Assembly: GCA_029817715.1 (NCBI GenBank)
Contig: JARUPY010000083.1
Coordinates: 868,001 to 932,000, forward strand
Length of the DNA stretch: 64,000 bases
Direction of reading: 5' to 3'
Source: Melastoma dodecandrum
Lineage: Eukaryota; Streptophyta; Magnoliopsida; Myrtales; Melastomataceae
Shown here one piece after another: positions 11,114 through 20,544 of this stretch (position 1 is its first letter; the number at the start of each line of letters is the position of its first letter). The notes below the pieces were generated by a model, which was not told where the DNA came from, did no database searches, and saw only the letters and a program-made list of their open reading frames with translations. The position numbers and the translations under genes are program-made.

Positions 11114-12494
11114 TTAAATGTCGGAAGAGGCTAACGTTACGTGCACGTAACGTTACGTAGTTTACTAAATTTCATCAATCGGTTAGTAAAATTTACTAAC
11201 TTTTTTAGTAAATTTTACTAAACAGTGACCATTTTTTTAGTAAAATTGTTAGTAATCGGATACTAACGGGGTTAGTAAATTTCATTAGTAATTTACTAAC
11301 CCCGTTAGTACCCGATTACTAACGTTACTAACCCCGTTAGTATCCGATTACTAACGTTACTAACCCCGTTAGTATCCGATTACTAACGTTACTAACCCCG
11401 TTAGTATCCGATTACTAACATTTTTACTAAAAAATCTGTCTTGATTCGTAAAATCGGTAGTAATCGGATACGAACGGGGTTAGTAACGTTAGTAATCGGA
11501 TACTAACGGGGTTAGTAAATTACTAATGAAATTTACTAACCCCGTTAGTATCCGATTACTAACGTTACTAACCCCGTTTGTATCCGATTACTAACGTTTT
11601 TACTAAAATTGTTAGTAATCGGATACTAACGGGGTTCGTAACGTTAGTAATCGGATACTAACGGGGTTCGTAACGTTAGTAATCGGATACTAACGGGCTT
11701 AGTAAATTACTAATGAGATTTACTAACCCCGTTAGTATCCGATTACTAACCCCGTTAGTAAAATTTACTAACTTTTTTAGTAAATTTTACTAAAGAGTGA
11801 CCATTTTTTTAGTAAAATTGTTAGTAATCGGATACTAACACTGTTAGTAAATCTCATTAGTAATTTTCTAACCCCGTTAGTATCCGATTACTAACGTTAC
11901 GAACCCCGTTAGTATCCGATTACTAACGTTACGAACCCCGTTAGTATCCGATTACTAACGTTACGAACCCCATTAGTATCCGATTACTAACAATTTTAGC
12001 AAAAACGTTAGTAATCGGATACAAACGGGGATAGTAACGTTAGTAATCGGATACTAACGGGTTAGTAACGTTAGTAATCGGATACTAACGGGTTTAGTAA
12101 ATTATTACTAAACCCGTTAGTATCCGATTACTAACGTTACTAAACCCGTTAGTATCCGATTACTAACGTTACTAACCCCGTTAGTATCCGATTACTAACG
12201 TTACGAACCCCGTTCGTATCCGATTACTACCGATTTTACGAATCAAGACAGATTTTTTAGTAAAAATGTTAGTAATCGAATACTAACGGGGTTAGTAACG
12301 TTAGTAATTGGGTACTAACGGGGTTAGTAAATTACTAATGAAATTTACTAACCCCGTTAGTATCCGATTACTAATAATTTTACTAAAAAAATGGTCACTG
12401 TTTAGTAAAATTTACTAAAAAAGTTAGTAAATTTTACTAACCGATTGATGAAATTTAGTAAACTACGTAACGTTACCCGCTTCCATTAAATGTC
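11114..12494. repeat. 9-bp target-site duplication flanking the palindromic element
   Basis: TTAAATGTC is found at 11,114-11,122 immediately before the left end and at 12,486-12,494, one base beyond the right end. Counting the extra base, the duplication is ten bases with one mismatch. Nine to eleven bases is the usual duplication length for Mutator-like elements. Confidence 0.85.
11123..12484. mobile_element. 1.36-kb palindromic non-autonomous Mutator-like element (MITE-like)
   Basis: The ends are inverted copies beginning GGAAG(A/C)GG(C/G)TAACGTTACG, the same termini as the 9.1-kb MULE at 23,951-33,095. Within the termini come inverted TTTACTAA/TTAGTAAA blocks and then about thirty copies of a unit GTTAGTATCCGATTACTAAC joined by CGTTACTAACCCC spacers. 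Units occur in both orientations in alternating clusters, so the whole element is a nested palindrome. Distant blocks also pair: AATCTGTCTTGATTCG near 11,432 and its reverse complement near 12,240. Each unit itself has 7-base arms (GTTAGTA/TACTAAC) around a 6-base loop. No coding capacity. The element depends on a transposase supplied elsewhere, plausibly from the large MULE family in this window. Confidence 0.9.
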
Positions 12495-12559
12495 AAAAGC
12501 TTATCAATCCAATCCCAAAGAAATTGCTAAATAAGTCCATTCCCGTGAGGAAAATAAAT

Positions 12560-13604
12560 CTGGTTCTGTATTATTTGTGAGAGAATTAAAAAACCCCCAC
12601 ATAATAAAAGAAATAGAAAATGGGGAGAAAGAAAAGTAAAATGGAAAGGAAGGGAGAAAACCAAAGGATCTCCAACTCCTCATTTGTTCCATCATCATAA
12701 TCAATATCCTCCCCCGGCGCCCCCAACACCCAAAGAAAACCCTAATTCTAATTCCATCATCCCCAATCCCTTCTAAAGCTACGATTTCACCTCCCACCCG
12801 ATTCCTGGATTTCATAATTTTATTATGTTTTTTTCTGGGTATCTCCCCCTCTGCCTTCCCTTGTTGGTTGTGAACAATGATGTTCCTTTTCTGCTCCGAC
12901 CGCCCCTCCCTTGTTGGTGATTTCCTTTGGCTGCATGTTTTAGCAAATCTATGTTGGAATCCCCCCACCCACACCACTTCCCATATTCGTTTCTCGTGGA
13001 TCTCATTAGGGTCCTTTCAAGTATTTCCCCAGCTGCGTGATTGCTGATTGTCCGGGACTTATTGGATTTGGAATTCGGGAGTTCTTTTTCCCAAGATAAT
13101 ACCCTTTTTTGTTTTGATCCATCTCTCGAGGAAGTGGGATGGCTTGTGCTGAAATGCCTGAGGGCAGAGATGATTCGGGTTTTTTTCGTTTGTTTTATTG
13201 ATCGTGGATCGATCCGGACTGTCATCTTTGGACATGTGATGCGATTCCAGAGCTGGGTTTGTTGATAATAGATGGGATTTTGTTGCTGCTTTGATCTGAG
13301 TTGTGTCTCTAAAATGCGTTGTCTTAGGGTTTGCTTGGAGAATCTAAGAACTAATTTTTTGTTTGCTGTTTGTCCAGGGGGAGTAAATGTGCGTCTGCGG
13401 GATATTGAAGGATTGGCTTGTGCATCCTAGATCTGCGCTCGATGACCTAGATTGATTTGCTCTGTTGCTCTGCCCTTATTTATGAGAACTTAATTTGATC
13501 GCCTTGGGAAGTTGAATTGTCCCGTGAACTTGGATGGGGCACCTTGATAAGTCTAGGGGGTTTTTGTCAATCTGGTGCATCTCATTCCACTAGGGAATTT
13601 TGCC
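12560..13604 (+). promoter_or_regulatory. promoter and 5' untranslated region of the 13.6-kb gene
   Basis: The 12,660-12,800 stretch is CT-rich and contains AAACCCTAATT, typical of plant 5' UTRs, and a TATA-like ATAATAAAAG lies near 12,601. A good splice acceptor (TTTGTCCAG/GGGG) occurs near 13,378, so a 5' UTR intron is likely, but the donor was not settled. The right end of the palindromic transposon is less than 200 bp upstream of the CT-rich leader. Confidence 0.5.
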
Positions 13605-14699
13605 ATGGATGATGCTTCATGCGATGTAAATCACTTGGACGCCAATGTCCTGTTACCTCCTCGTAAGCGGCTGCTGGCAGGATTAAAGAAGCAGAGTTTG
13701 GATGTCAGTGAAGGGTCATCGAGTCCATCATTGGCTTCCTGTTCCTCGTGCTCCTCCCCTTCAGGTGTTTTTGAAGCTCATATGAATCGGTTAATGAATA
13801 TTCATGCAAATCATCCGAGCCTCACGCTTGAAGAAATCGCTGAGGCGTCCGAATCAGCGTCGCTGACGGCTGCCAACATTGCAAAGGCCGCAAGAGCTGC
13901 AGCCGAGGAAAAGGCTGCTATTGCTGTCAAGAAAGTGGTGGTTGTAAAGAGTGCTTTGGACTTGGTTGCCTCGTTTTCCGAGGGGAGGGTTGTTGACGAA
14001 GGTTCTCCTAGAAGGAACAAATTGAAGAAGCAAGTTCCCGTTCACTCATTGTATAGAGGAAGACCACGGAAAACCATGAGTTCCAAGACAGACGAAGAGA
14101 TTGCTCGAAAGTTGCATCAAGTGATAAACAGCTCTCCGAGGATTGTGAAAAACCCTTCTACTCCTGATTCATCTGGGATTAAGTGTAAGAATCGTGATGT
14201 TCCCCACGATTCTTTCCGGAATGGATCTGTAAATGGCGGCACGGTCTCGGAGGTGAGTGGAGTCCTCTGCAATGCATCAGCAAGTGGGGTGGAATGCAAA
14301 GGTTATGAACAGGAAGAGATCAAGACAAGTGACAGAGATGATAAACCCCACAAGAAGAGTATTGATGGCATGCTACAAATAGAGAGGGACAAGGCATCGG
14401 ACGAGAAACACACAATGACAGGCAAGAAAAGAGGCAGGGTCAAATTAAAGAAGCTGCCGCTGAGTATCTGCACTTGCAAAGATAAGGCCAATGTGAAAGA
14501 TGACACGAAGGAAAGGATCTCCCCGCACATCATGAGCTCAGATAACGTGAACGGAAGCATGGGTTCTCATCATAAGGAGTCTCTGGTGGTTGACGGGGCG
14601 AAGAAGACGGTAGAGAAGAACGCTAAGCCGCGGTTTTGGAGATGTCAAGAAATAGAGGCTCCACCGGCTTGTGGGAAGAGGAATAAAGTGAGCCAGTAG
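13605..14699 (+). CDS. conserved plant protein of unknown function (nuclear, basic)
   Basis: An uninterrupted 364-codon frame. The start chosen is the ATG at 13,605 in a GCCATGG context; the frame is open further upstream but without an ATG. It has features of a conserved angiosperm family I recognise but cannot name: an N-terminal LPPRKRLLAGLKKQ motif (about residue 18), a serine-rich stretch, an alanine-rich helix (AANIAKAARAAAEEKAAIA, about residues 85-105), an RGRPRK basic patch resembling an AT-hook near residue 150, a TDEEIARKLHQVINSSPR block, a KKRGRVKLKKLPLSIC block near residue 280, and a C-terminal RFWRCQEIEAPP tail. No signal peptide or membrane segment is seen; the basic motifs suggest a nuclear protein. 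Single coding exon. The frame is intact and codon use looks like a host gene, unlike the surrounding transposons. Confidence 0.85.
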   Translation: MDDASCDVNHLDANVLLPPRKRLLAGLKKQSLDVSEGSSSPSLASCSSCSSPSGVFEAHMNRLMNIHANHPSLTLEEIAEASESASLTAANIAKAARAAAEEKAAIAVKKVVVVKSALDLVASFSEGRVVDEGSPRRNKLKKQVPVHSLYRGRPRKTMSSKTDEEIARKLHQVINSSPRIVKNPSTPDSSGIKCKNRDVPHDSFRNGSVNGGTVSEVSGVLCNASASGVECKGYEQEEIKTSDRDDKPHKKSIDGMLQIERDKASDEKHTMTGKKRGRVKLKKLPLSICTCKDKANVKDDTKERISPHIMSSDNVNGSMGSHHKESLVVDGAKKTVEKNAKPRFWRCQEIEAPPACGKRNKVSQ

Positions 14700-15268
14700 T
14701 AGTCAATAGTAAAACTTGGGAATATTATATATATATAAGTCACAATAGATTTGCAGATAGGCATTTTATTATCATAGCTTTTGGGTTGGGTTTGGTAATG
14801 GGATAGTAGATAGCGCCTGAGAAGAAAATTGGGTTGTTGTTTTGTTGTTTTTAAAATCCTTTTCTTTTGGGACCCCTTACAATGTTTCCTTCCCCCCTTT
14901 CTTATTGAAGATTGGGATAAAACTTGATTTTTGTGCACGCTCTTTTTTTAAACATTAATCTGTACGGTTCTGTATATTGGGTTCTTTTCCCACAATTAAA
15001 TATGCAAATTATATTATTTTTTTATAATTAAAATTTTTTTAGCCCGTTTTCTCTACTCCAACTCCATTGCATTTTGATTCGGCTAGTCAAGAATCGAATA
15101 TTTGTAGAGAAATGTTGCTTTTTACGGTGGTCCCCAAAACAAATTTATCTTTTACGGTCGTGAGTTTTAAAATTACCATTTTACGACAGTTTCTCATAAT
15201 CTTTCCTTATTCTAAAAATTAACCAAAATTTAACCCTTCAAGACCTAATTAGGAAACTTTACTTAAGC
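14700..15268. other. 3' flank of the 13.6-kb gene
   Basis: Contains the likely 3' UTR (AT-rich, TATATATATA near 14,728) and then AT-rich DNA without coding signal up to the primer-like site of the pararetrovirus at 15,269. No clear transposon edge seen. Confidence 0.5.
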
Positions 15269-15281
15269 GGCTCTGATACCA
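15269..15281 (-). other. tRNA-Met primer-binding site of the caulimovirid
   Basis: On the minus strand TGGTATCAGAGCC, a full match to the caulimovirid minus-strand DNA primer site. It follows all the viral ORFs, as expected where the circular genome was opened. It is not an LTR retrotransposon site: no LTR pair flanks it, and host DNA lies beyond. Confidence 0.85.
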
Positions 15282-15374
15282 ATTCACTTACTGAAGATAA
15301 GAGATGCAAATCAACTTCAGATGGAGTTAGATATCAGCATGCTAGATATTCTTCAGATAAACCAGGAATCGAAC

Positions 15375-15683
15375 TTAAGAGGCTTTTCCCAATTGTCTTT
15401 GTCGTCGGCATTCTACCAACCTCAAATACTCGTTCGAATATTTGGAACTTGCCGTAAATCCGAGATTGGACTTACCTTTAAGGAAATATTCATCGAATTC
15501 ACTCTGAACTATAGTCAGTTCTTCTAATTTCTTAGAATAACTCTCTATCTGCTTTGATATTTGTGATATCTGTGCCGATAGATTTTCAAGACGATCTACT
15601 ATGGTATTGAGAAGACTAGTAGTAGAATCCTTACCCACACCGTGATCTAAATGTAATAGTTCAGGATTTGAACAATCAGTCAT
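15375..15683 (-). CDS. short coiled-coil ORF in the viral leader region
   Basis: A 102-codon frame starting with ATG at 15,683. Its middle (about residues 25-60, NLSAQISQISKQIESYSKK and LEELTIVQ) has heptad spacing expected of a coiled coil. It lies between the viral TATA box and the primer site, so it would be in the pregenomic RNA leader. Caulimovirid virion-associated proteins are small and coiled-coil, but I cannot confirm that relationship and the position is unusual for one. Intact as read. Confidence 0.45.
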   Translation of the reverse strand: MTDCSNPELLHLDHGVGKDSTTSLLNTIVDRLENLSAQISQISKQIESYSKKLEELTIVQSEFDEYFLKGKSNLGFTASSKYSNEYLRLVECRRQRQLGKAS

Positions 15684-15911
15684 AAGAATGACTCGTGCAC
15701 TGCACCACTTTAATCTCTTGATTGAAGTCTTCTCTCAAAACATAAACAACTTAATTCAAAATGTTTACCATACCTCAATCCAGTGGGTAGCTTCGGGGTT
15801 CACCAAGCTTCCGCAACTTCTAAGAACTCAAAAGATGCTCACTTCTCAATGGTGAGAATTCTGTGAGAGGGAGAGGCTCTTCTATGTCTTTCAAATGCCC
15901 TTACCACGAGG

Positions 15912-15923
15912 GTTTTATATAGA
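15912..15923 (-). promoter_or_regulatory. TATA box of the pregenomic RNA promoter
   Basis: On the minus strand CTATATAAAACC. The expected transcription start would be near 15,885, about 600 nt before the primer site at 15,281. In cauliflower mosaic virus the distance between the 35S start and the primer site is also about 600 nt, which supports the call. Confidence 0.65.
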
Positions 15924-16256
15924 CACTCTTCATCCACAACACAAAGTTTAGTCTTAAAGACTTTCCTTCAAGGTTTTGATTCGCAAATCTAACATTTAGT
16001 TAGTTTTAATCTGATTTGATGAATTCTAACTCTTCTTGATTCCTTAAAGTATTATTGTGAAGAACGATCGAAGAAATTTAACTCAGAGAGATGTGAGAGA
16101 AAATTTCTCTATTCAGATCGTCTCCCCGAAAATGGTAGAGGGTTGTGAAATATATACACAAATAAGCTGGTGCCTATGCGCTGTTTTGCCAGCTCAAAAG
16201 TAAAAAGAACCTACTTTTACAAAAGCTTACAAAAGCTAACTAGACTATAAGATTGC

Positions 16257-16937
16257 CTAGTTTATCTCTATCCAATTGTTATCTCCTTTCCGCATTATTG
16301 ATTCATCTAAGGAGATTCCTTCTGCCCTGGCGTGTGCAGACTCGCCAGTCCCTTCCAAAAGTCCCTGATCAGCATTTTGTTGGGCTCTCTCTTCATCTTG
16401 CTTGAATTGATGTGCCAAGGATTTATCGGTGTAGTAAGCGATTTTACTCCAGACTTCGAAGGTGTGCGTCCGGAGGCACAATTTAGAGTTCTCCCTCTTC
16501 CAGAAGCTATCTAGAAGATCCAGAACTCTCTCCCATCCTTTCTCTCCTGCATGCTCGTCTGCATAGCTGAGATAAGAACGGAGAATCGTGACAGTTGTCA
16601 TACCGTCACTAAGCACATAGTATAGCTCCTTGCGGGCAAACACGTGCTCCAGCACATCTTTCAGAAACTCAACATTTAGGGCCTTTCTTACAGTCTTATC
16701 CTTGTAATACTTGTGCCATAAACCCCTTTGATCGAGGTCCTGTTTTTGAGGTTTTATTAGATGCCTACTTTCACTAGGATGGATATCCCACACTTGCATG
16801 TTGGGAAGGATTACTTTCCCATATTGCTCATGTTCTTCCTCCTCTATCGTAGTGCTAGTAATCGACGTCGTAGCATACTTTGAACCGTAGCCAAGGCATC
16901 CGAGTATGAATTTTACCAAGTGAGGTAATGGGTTCAT
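16257..16937 (-). pseudogene. caulimovirid 3'-proximal ORF of unknown function
   Basis: A 226-codon open stretch on the minus strand, rich in W, Y and charged residues (for example RGLWHKYYKDKTVRKAL and KGWERVLDLLDSFWKREN). I do not recognise a domain. Its position, last long ORF before the promoter, is where inclusion-body/transactivator proteins lie in several caulimovirid genera and where florendoviruses have an ORF of unknown function. Similar but broken frames upstream (17,354-17,638) may be part of the same protein. Confidence 0.5.
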
Positions 16938-17770
16938 CTACTCTGGCTCTAATCTATCGATCTCCAGAATATCAACAAAACCCACGTACAAATAAGGTAA
17001 AGCAACTCCCACCATACTGAACTAATCTTCAGGGATGGCTACTTCTCCGATATCCAGTGTAGATACGACTGAAGTAAAGAGTTCTCCTCGAGCGAGGATT
17101 CTCTCATATTCACCCCCACCTTTGAAGCCTCATAGTCTTTAACTTCCAGCGGTAATATGGACATAGTTGTTGTGAGAATTTGCTATATGTCTCTAACCGA
17201 TTTAGACAACTCTTCCCAATCTGCAGCCTTGTAAGTTAACTTGGCTTCCAGATCTTTGATGTACTCAATCGCCTTTGTTGTGAAAAACTTAATTTAGGCT
17301 TGATAATTCCTTGTAATACCTCCCATAAGTCCTCCACAAACAATAGTGGCATCTCAAGATAGGGATCCATCCTCGAAAGAGTCTAAATCAAAAAACCAAG
17401 ATCTATCAAGATCTTCATGACCTTCGTCATCGTGAGCTTGCTCACCAGGTTCAACTGAATCCCCTTCAGGAATTACTTCATCAATGTTCTCCTGGGTTTG
17501 AGGATTACTTCGAGTGTTACGGTATTTCATAATTGAAATACTCGTCGTATTCCATGTGAGCCGCTTCGTCAGGATGTTCTTCCTTATGAACAAGTGGCTC
17601 GCCAATGAAGGCTTTAAACTTTGCCTCCTCTTCTGCATACTGACTCTCCATTCTCTCTTTCTATTCCTCCTTGCTTTTTAACAAAGCTTTGTAGGATTTT
17701 ACAGCTTGGTTAATGGAGATTTTCTGCTCTTTGGCCAAATGATTACGGCAGTAATTGAACTGCTCCATGG

Positions 17771-18442
17771 TCAGAAGAGACCACCAAGGTTCTTCAGCCT
17801 TATTGTCCTTTTTGGGACCAGAATATTTAAGTTGCTTCGCTTTCTTCTTCTTTCTATTTTCTCTTGGGAATTAGCCTGAGCTTCTTCCTTTAGATCCGCC
17901 ATTTTCGCTTTTCGTTTAGAGCTTACCTCTTCAGGATCAGCCATCTTCTCTTGAAGATCTTCCTTCACGTTTCCTTTGGGTTTGACACTGTCTTCTCCCT
18001 TAGGAACCGTCACTCCCTTCTGGGAATCTTTTTCTGCTTTTCCTTTGGATTTGGTTCTTACATTTTCCTTAAGCAAGGCTATTCCTTTCTGGGAATCATC
18101 TTTCGTCTTTCCTTTGAAGTTAGCCGGAGCTTTCTTTTTTGGATTAACAATCTCCTTTTGGAGATCTGTTTCCGCTTTTCTCTTGGAGTTGGTTATTACC
18201 TTCTCCTTAAGATTAGCCACACCCTTATGGGCATCCGCAGTTTTCAGCTTACTGTGACATTCAAATGATCTATGTCCCGGTAGCTCGCACTGCCAGCACA
18301 AGGCTGATTTCGTTCCAGAATTGGAACCAGCATCACTATGCTCACTATCCCTCTTGACAGGATTAGGACATGCCTTCTTGGAGTGTCCCTGCTGCTTGCA
18401 TCTCCCGCAGATCTTCTTCTTTGCTGCAGGATCTATCTGCAA
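17771..18442 (-). pseudogene. zinc-knuckle and lysine-rich repeat ORF downstream of RNase H
   Basis: The frame overlaps the end of the RNase H frame by about 80 bases in another phase and has no ATG at its left end, so it may be reached by frameshift, splicing or reinitiation. It begins with two perfect CCHC zinc knuckles (CGRCKQQGHSKKAC and CWQCELPGHRSFEC), then four to five degenerate repeats of about 24 residues rich in lysine (KGKAEKDSQKG-type). Zinc knuckles bind nucleic acid; in caulimovirids one normally sits in the capsid protein, which this element also has at about 21.95-22.0 kb. A second pair here is unusual. Confidence 0.65.
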
Positions 18443-20293
18443 GTTCTCTAGATAGAGAGTCAGCTATTATGTTTTTCTTTAAAGAGATATACTCGACATC
18501 GAATTTATAATAGCTAAACCACTCTTGCAACCTCAAAAGTCTAGTTTGCCTAGCTTCCTTGAGGTTCAGACTCATAAACCTTTTTACATAGGTTGAGTCA
18601 GAACGCACTAAGAATTTCTTAGGTGCCAAAAAGATGTAAAACGCTTTTCTTTCATTTTTTAAAGCCAATACCTCCTTTTCATGTATCGGGTACCGGAGTT
18701 CATATCCCTTAAAACTACCCAACCAATACTTACAAGCGGGTTCCGGTTTTCTTCCTTTAATTTTAAGGACATCACCCCAAAACTCGTTAGAAGCATCTAT
18801 CTCCAGGACTAACTCATCCTTATCAGACGGTAAAGAGAGTTGAGGTAAATTTTTAACCTTTCTCTTAATTCTCTGAATAGCCTGAGTGTCATCATGTTCC
18901 CATAACCAAGGATTTACAGAAGATTTTTTCTTCGAAACCCTCCCTAGATCTTGGGAAAGATCTTTCACAAACTTTCTTGCATAGTTTACAAATCCACAAA
19001 ATCTTTGGACTTGTTTTCTATCATCAAGTCTGTTAGGAAAATCAACAATTTTCTCGACAATATGGCTTTGCAATTTAACTTTTCCTTGCTCAATTTCCAT
19101 GCCTAGAAAATTAGCTGACTCCTTAAACCATTCTATCTTCCTTTTCGATAAAATCATACCTGCATGTCGGAAGACATCAGTCACCTTATCAAGGTGCCTC
19201 ATGTGGTCGTCTTCAGTCTGACTGTAGACTAACACATCATCAATATGGACCGCACAAAATTTTCGGACCTGCTTGAAAGCATTATCCATTTTGCGTTGAA
19301 ATACGCCTAGAGCATTTTTCAGGCCGAACGGCATCACCAACCATTCAAACATTCATTGCGGAGAATTGGAGGTAGTTAGAGGAACCGATTCTTTCTCCAT
19401 CTTGACTTGTCAGTATCCACTTTTCAAGTCAAACTAAGAGAAGAATTTTGGTTGGCTCAAACTAACTCTACCAATTAAATCTCCTGCAGTGGGAATCTTA
19501 TAGCCATCGTCTTTTGTAGCTTTGTTAAGCTGACGATAATCTATAACCATTCGTGCTTTACCTCGCACCTGCTCTTCATGATTAATTACCATAAGGCAGA
19601 ACTAGAATGTGGACTGTAACTGTCCCTAATCAAGTCTTTTCCAAGCAATTCAGGAATTTGTTTATCAAACTCCTCAACCATTTCAGCCGTATACGTAATG
19701 TTTCTGGCTCTTATAATGGTTCCGGGATCTTTTAACTCGAGTATAGCCTTTAGGCTATTCCGACTCCACAATTTTAATGGATCTTCACTAAAATTGTCGA
19801 CAAGCTTTACCAAGAACTTATCCCATTTTGTTCTGGTTAGCTTTACTGCCCTGCACACTTCTTGTTTCAGAAACAAGTCCTCATACCAGTTAGAACTCCT
19901 GGTATTCGTCGGAGAAAACAGGGTTTGTTCCCATGAATCGTTCTCATCCAACCGTATATCACCACGCTGAGCTCGCACTCTGAAAGCTCTTTCACATGGC
20001 GAATTACCACAGTACTCTGTCCGTTTTGCCGGATAAAAACCAAACTTTAACCGTAACTTCGGTTCCTGGAGAACGCTGATTTTTACCCCACCTATGGACA
20101 CATGATGGACATCTTGCACAAAATGCAAGTTTTTCTTTTGTCCCTTTAGAAAGGCATTACCAATTATGATGTCTGCCTCTAATAAAGGATGGGTCAAGAT
20201 TTCTTTTATGATGAACTGTTGTCCACCAATAAATACAGGCACATTATTGGCCTGATGGCTGACTATTGTCGCCATTCCATCTACGTTTACCAT
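18363..20293 (-). pseudogene. caulimovirid reverse transcriptase-RNase H region
   Basis: Minus-strand frames 19,586-20,293 and 18,363-19,352 cover the polymerase. Visible blocks are the MPFGLKNALGVFQRKMDNAF palm segment, the catalytic HIDDVLVYS near 19.23 kb (tyrosine of YxDD replaced by histidine), the FCGFVNYARKFVKDLSQDL connection, and RNase H with its first aspartate in LVLEIDAS and the HEKEVLAL helix, ending in ADSLSREL. Several stops separate the two frames around 19.35-19.6 kb. Enzyme role in viruses: copies pregenomic RNA into DNA. Here inactive. Confidence 0.9.
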
Positions 20294-20502
20294 GTGGATA
20301 GGTTTCTGCAGTGGTTTCCACCACTATCTGGTAGAGCATTGTGTCTAACACAAGTTATGCTACACCCAGTGTCTATCAAAGTATCCAGAGAATACTCATA
20401 GTATCCAGGAAACTTGAAAGTTAGTGCCACATATGTGCTCAAATCTTCCTTCCTGACACTAAACCCAATATTCTTATGTATTTCTTGGGATGGTTCTATC
20501 AT
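20287..20502 (-). pseudogene. caulimovirid aspartic protease region
   Basis: A short frame containing TLIDTGCSITCVRHNALP. DTG is the catalytic triad of retroviral-type aspartic proteases and is intact. It lies directly upstream of the reverse transcriptase, as in all caulimovirids. Confidence 0.8.
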
Positions 20503-20544
20503 CCTTCAGATTTCGTCTATTGGTATAGACCTCTGTTCGGCTAT

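Noticed and set aside
11123..12484. CRISPR-like array (regular direct repeats)
   Set aside because: Repeats occur in both orientations, spacers are not unique, DNA is eukaryotic, and MULE ends with a target duplication bound the region.
11123..12484. Centromeric or telomeric satellite
   Set aside because: Discrete ends, target duplication and only 1.36 kb long; unit is not a telomere repeat.
13575..13604. Longer N-terminus for the 13.6-kb protein starting at a GTG
   Set aside because: Plants do not normally start at GTG; the ATG at 13,605 has a good context and matches the family's start.
15269..15281. Primer site of an LTR retrotransposon
   Set aside because: No LTR pair or gag flanks it; distance from the TATA box and the viral ORFs explain it better as a caulimovirid site.
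17951..18268. Plus-strand hydrophobic ORF that looks like a membrane protein
   Set aside because: Antisense shadow of lysine-rich repeats (AAA/AAG codons read as TTT/CTT); coding strand has zinc knuckles.
19698..19970. Plus-strand ORF of 90 codons
   Set aside because: Opposite the reverse transcriptase region of the caulimovirid; no independent similarity.
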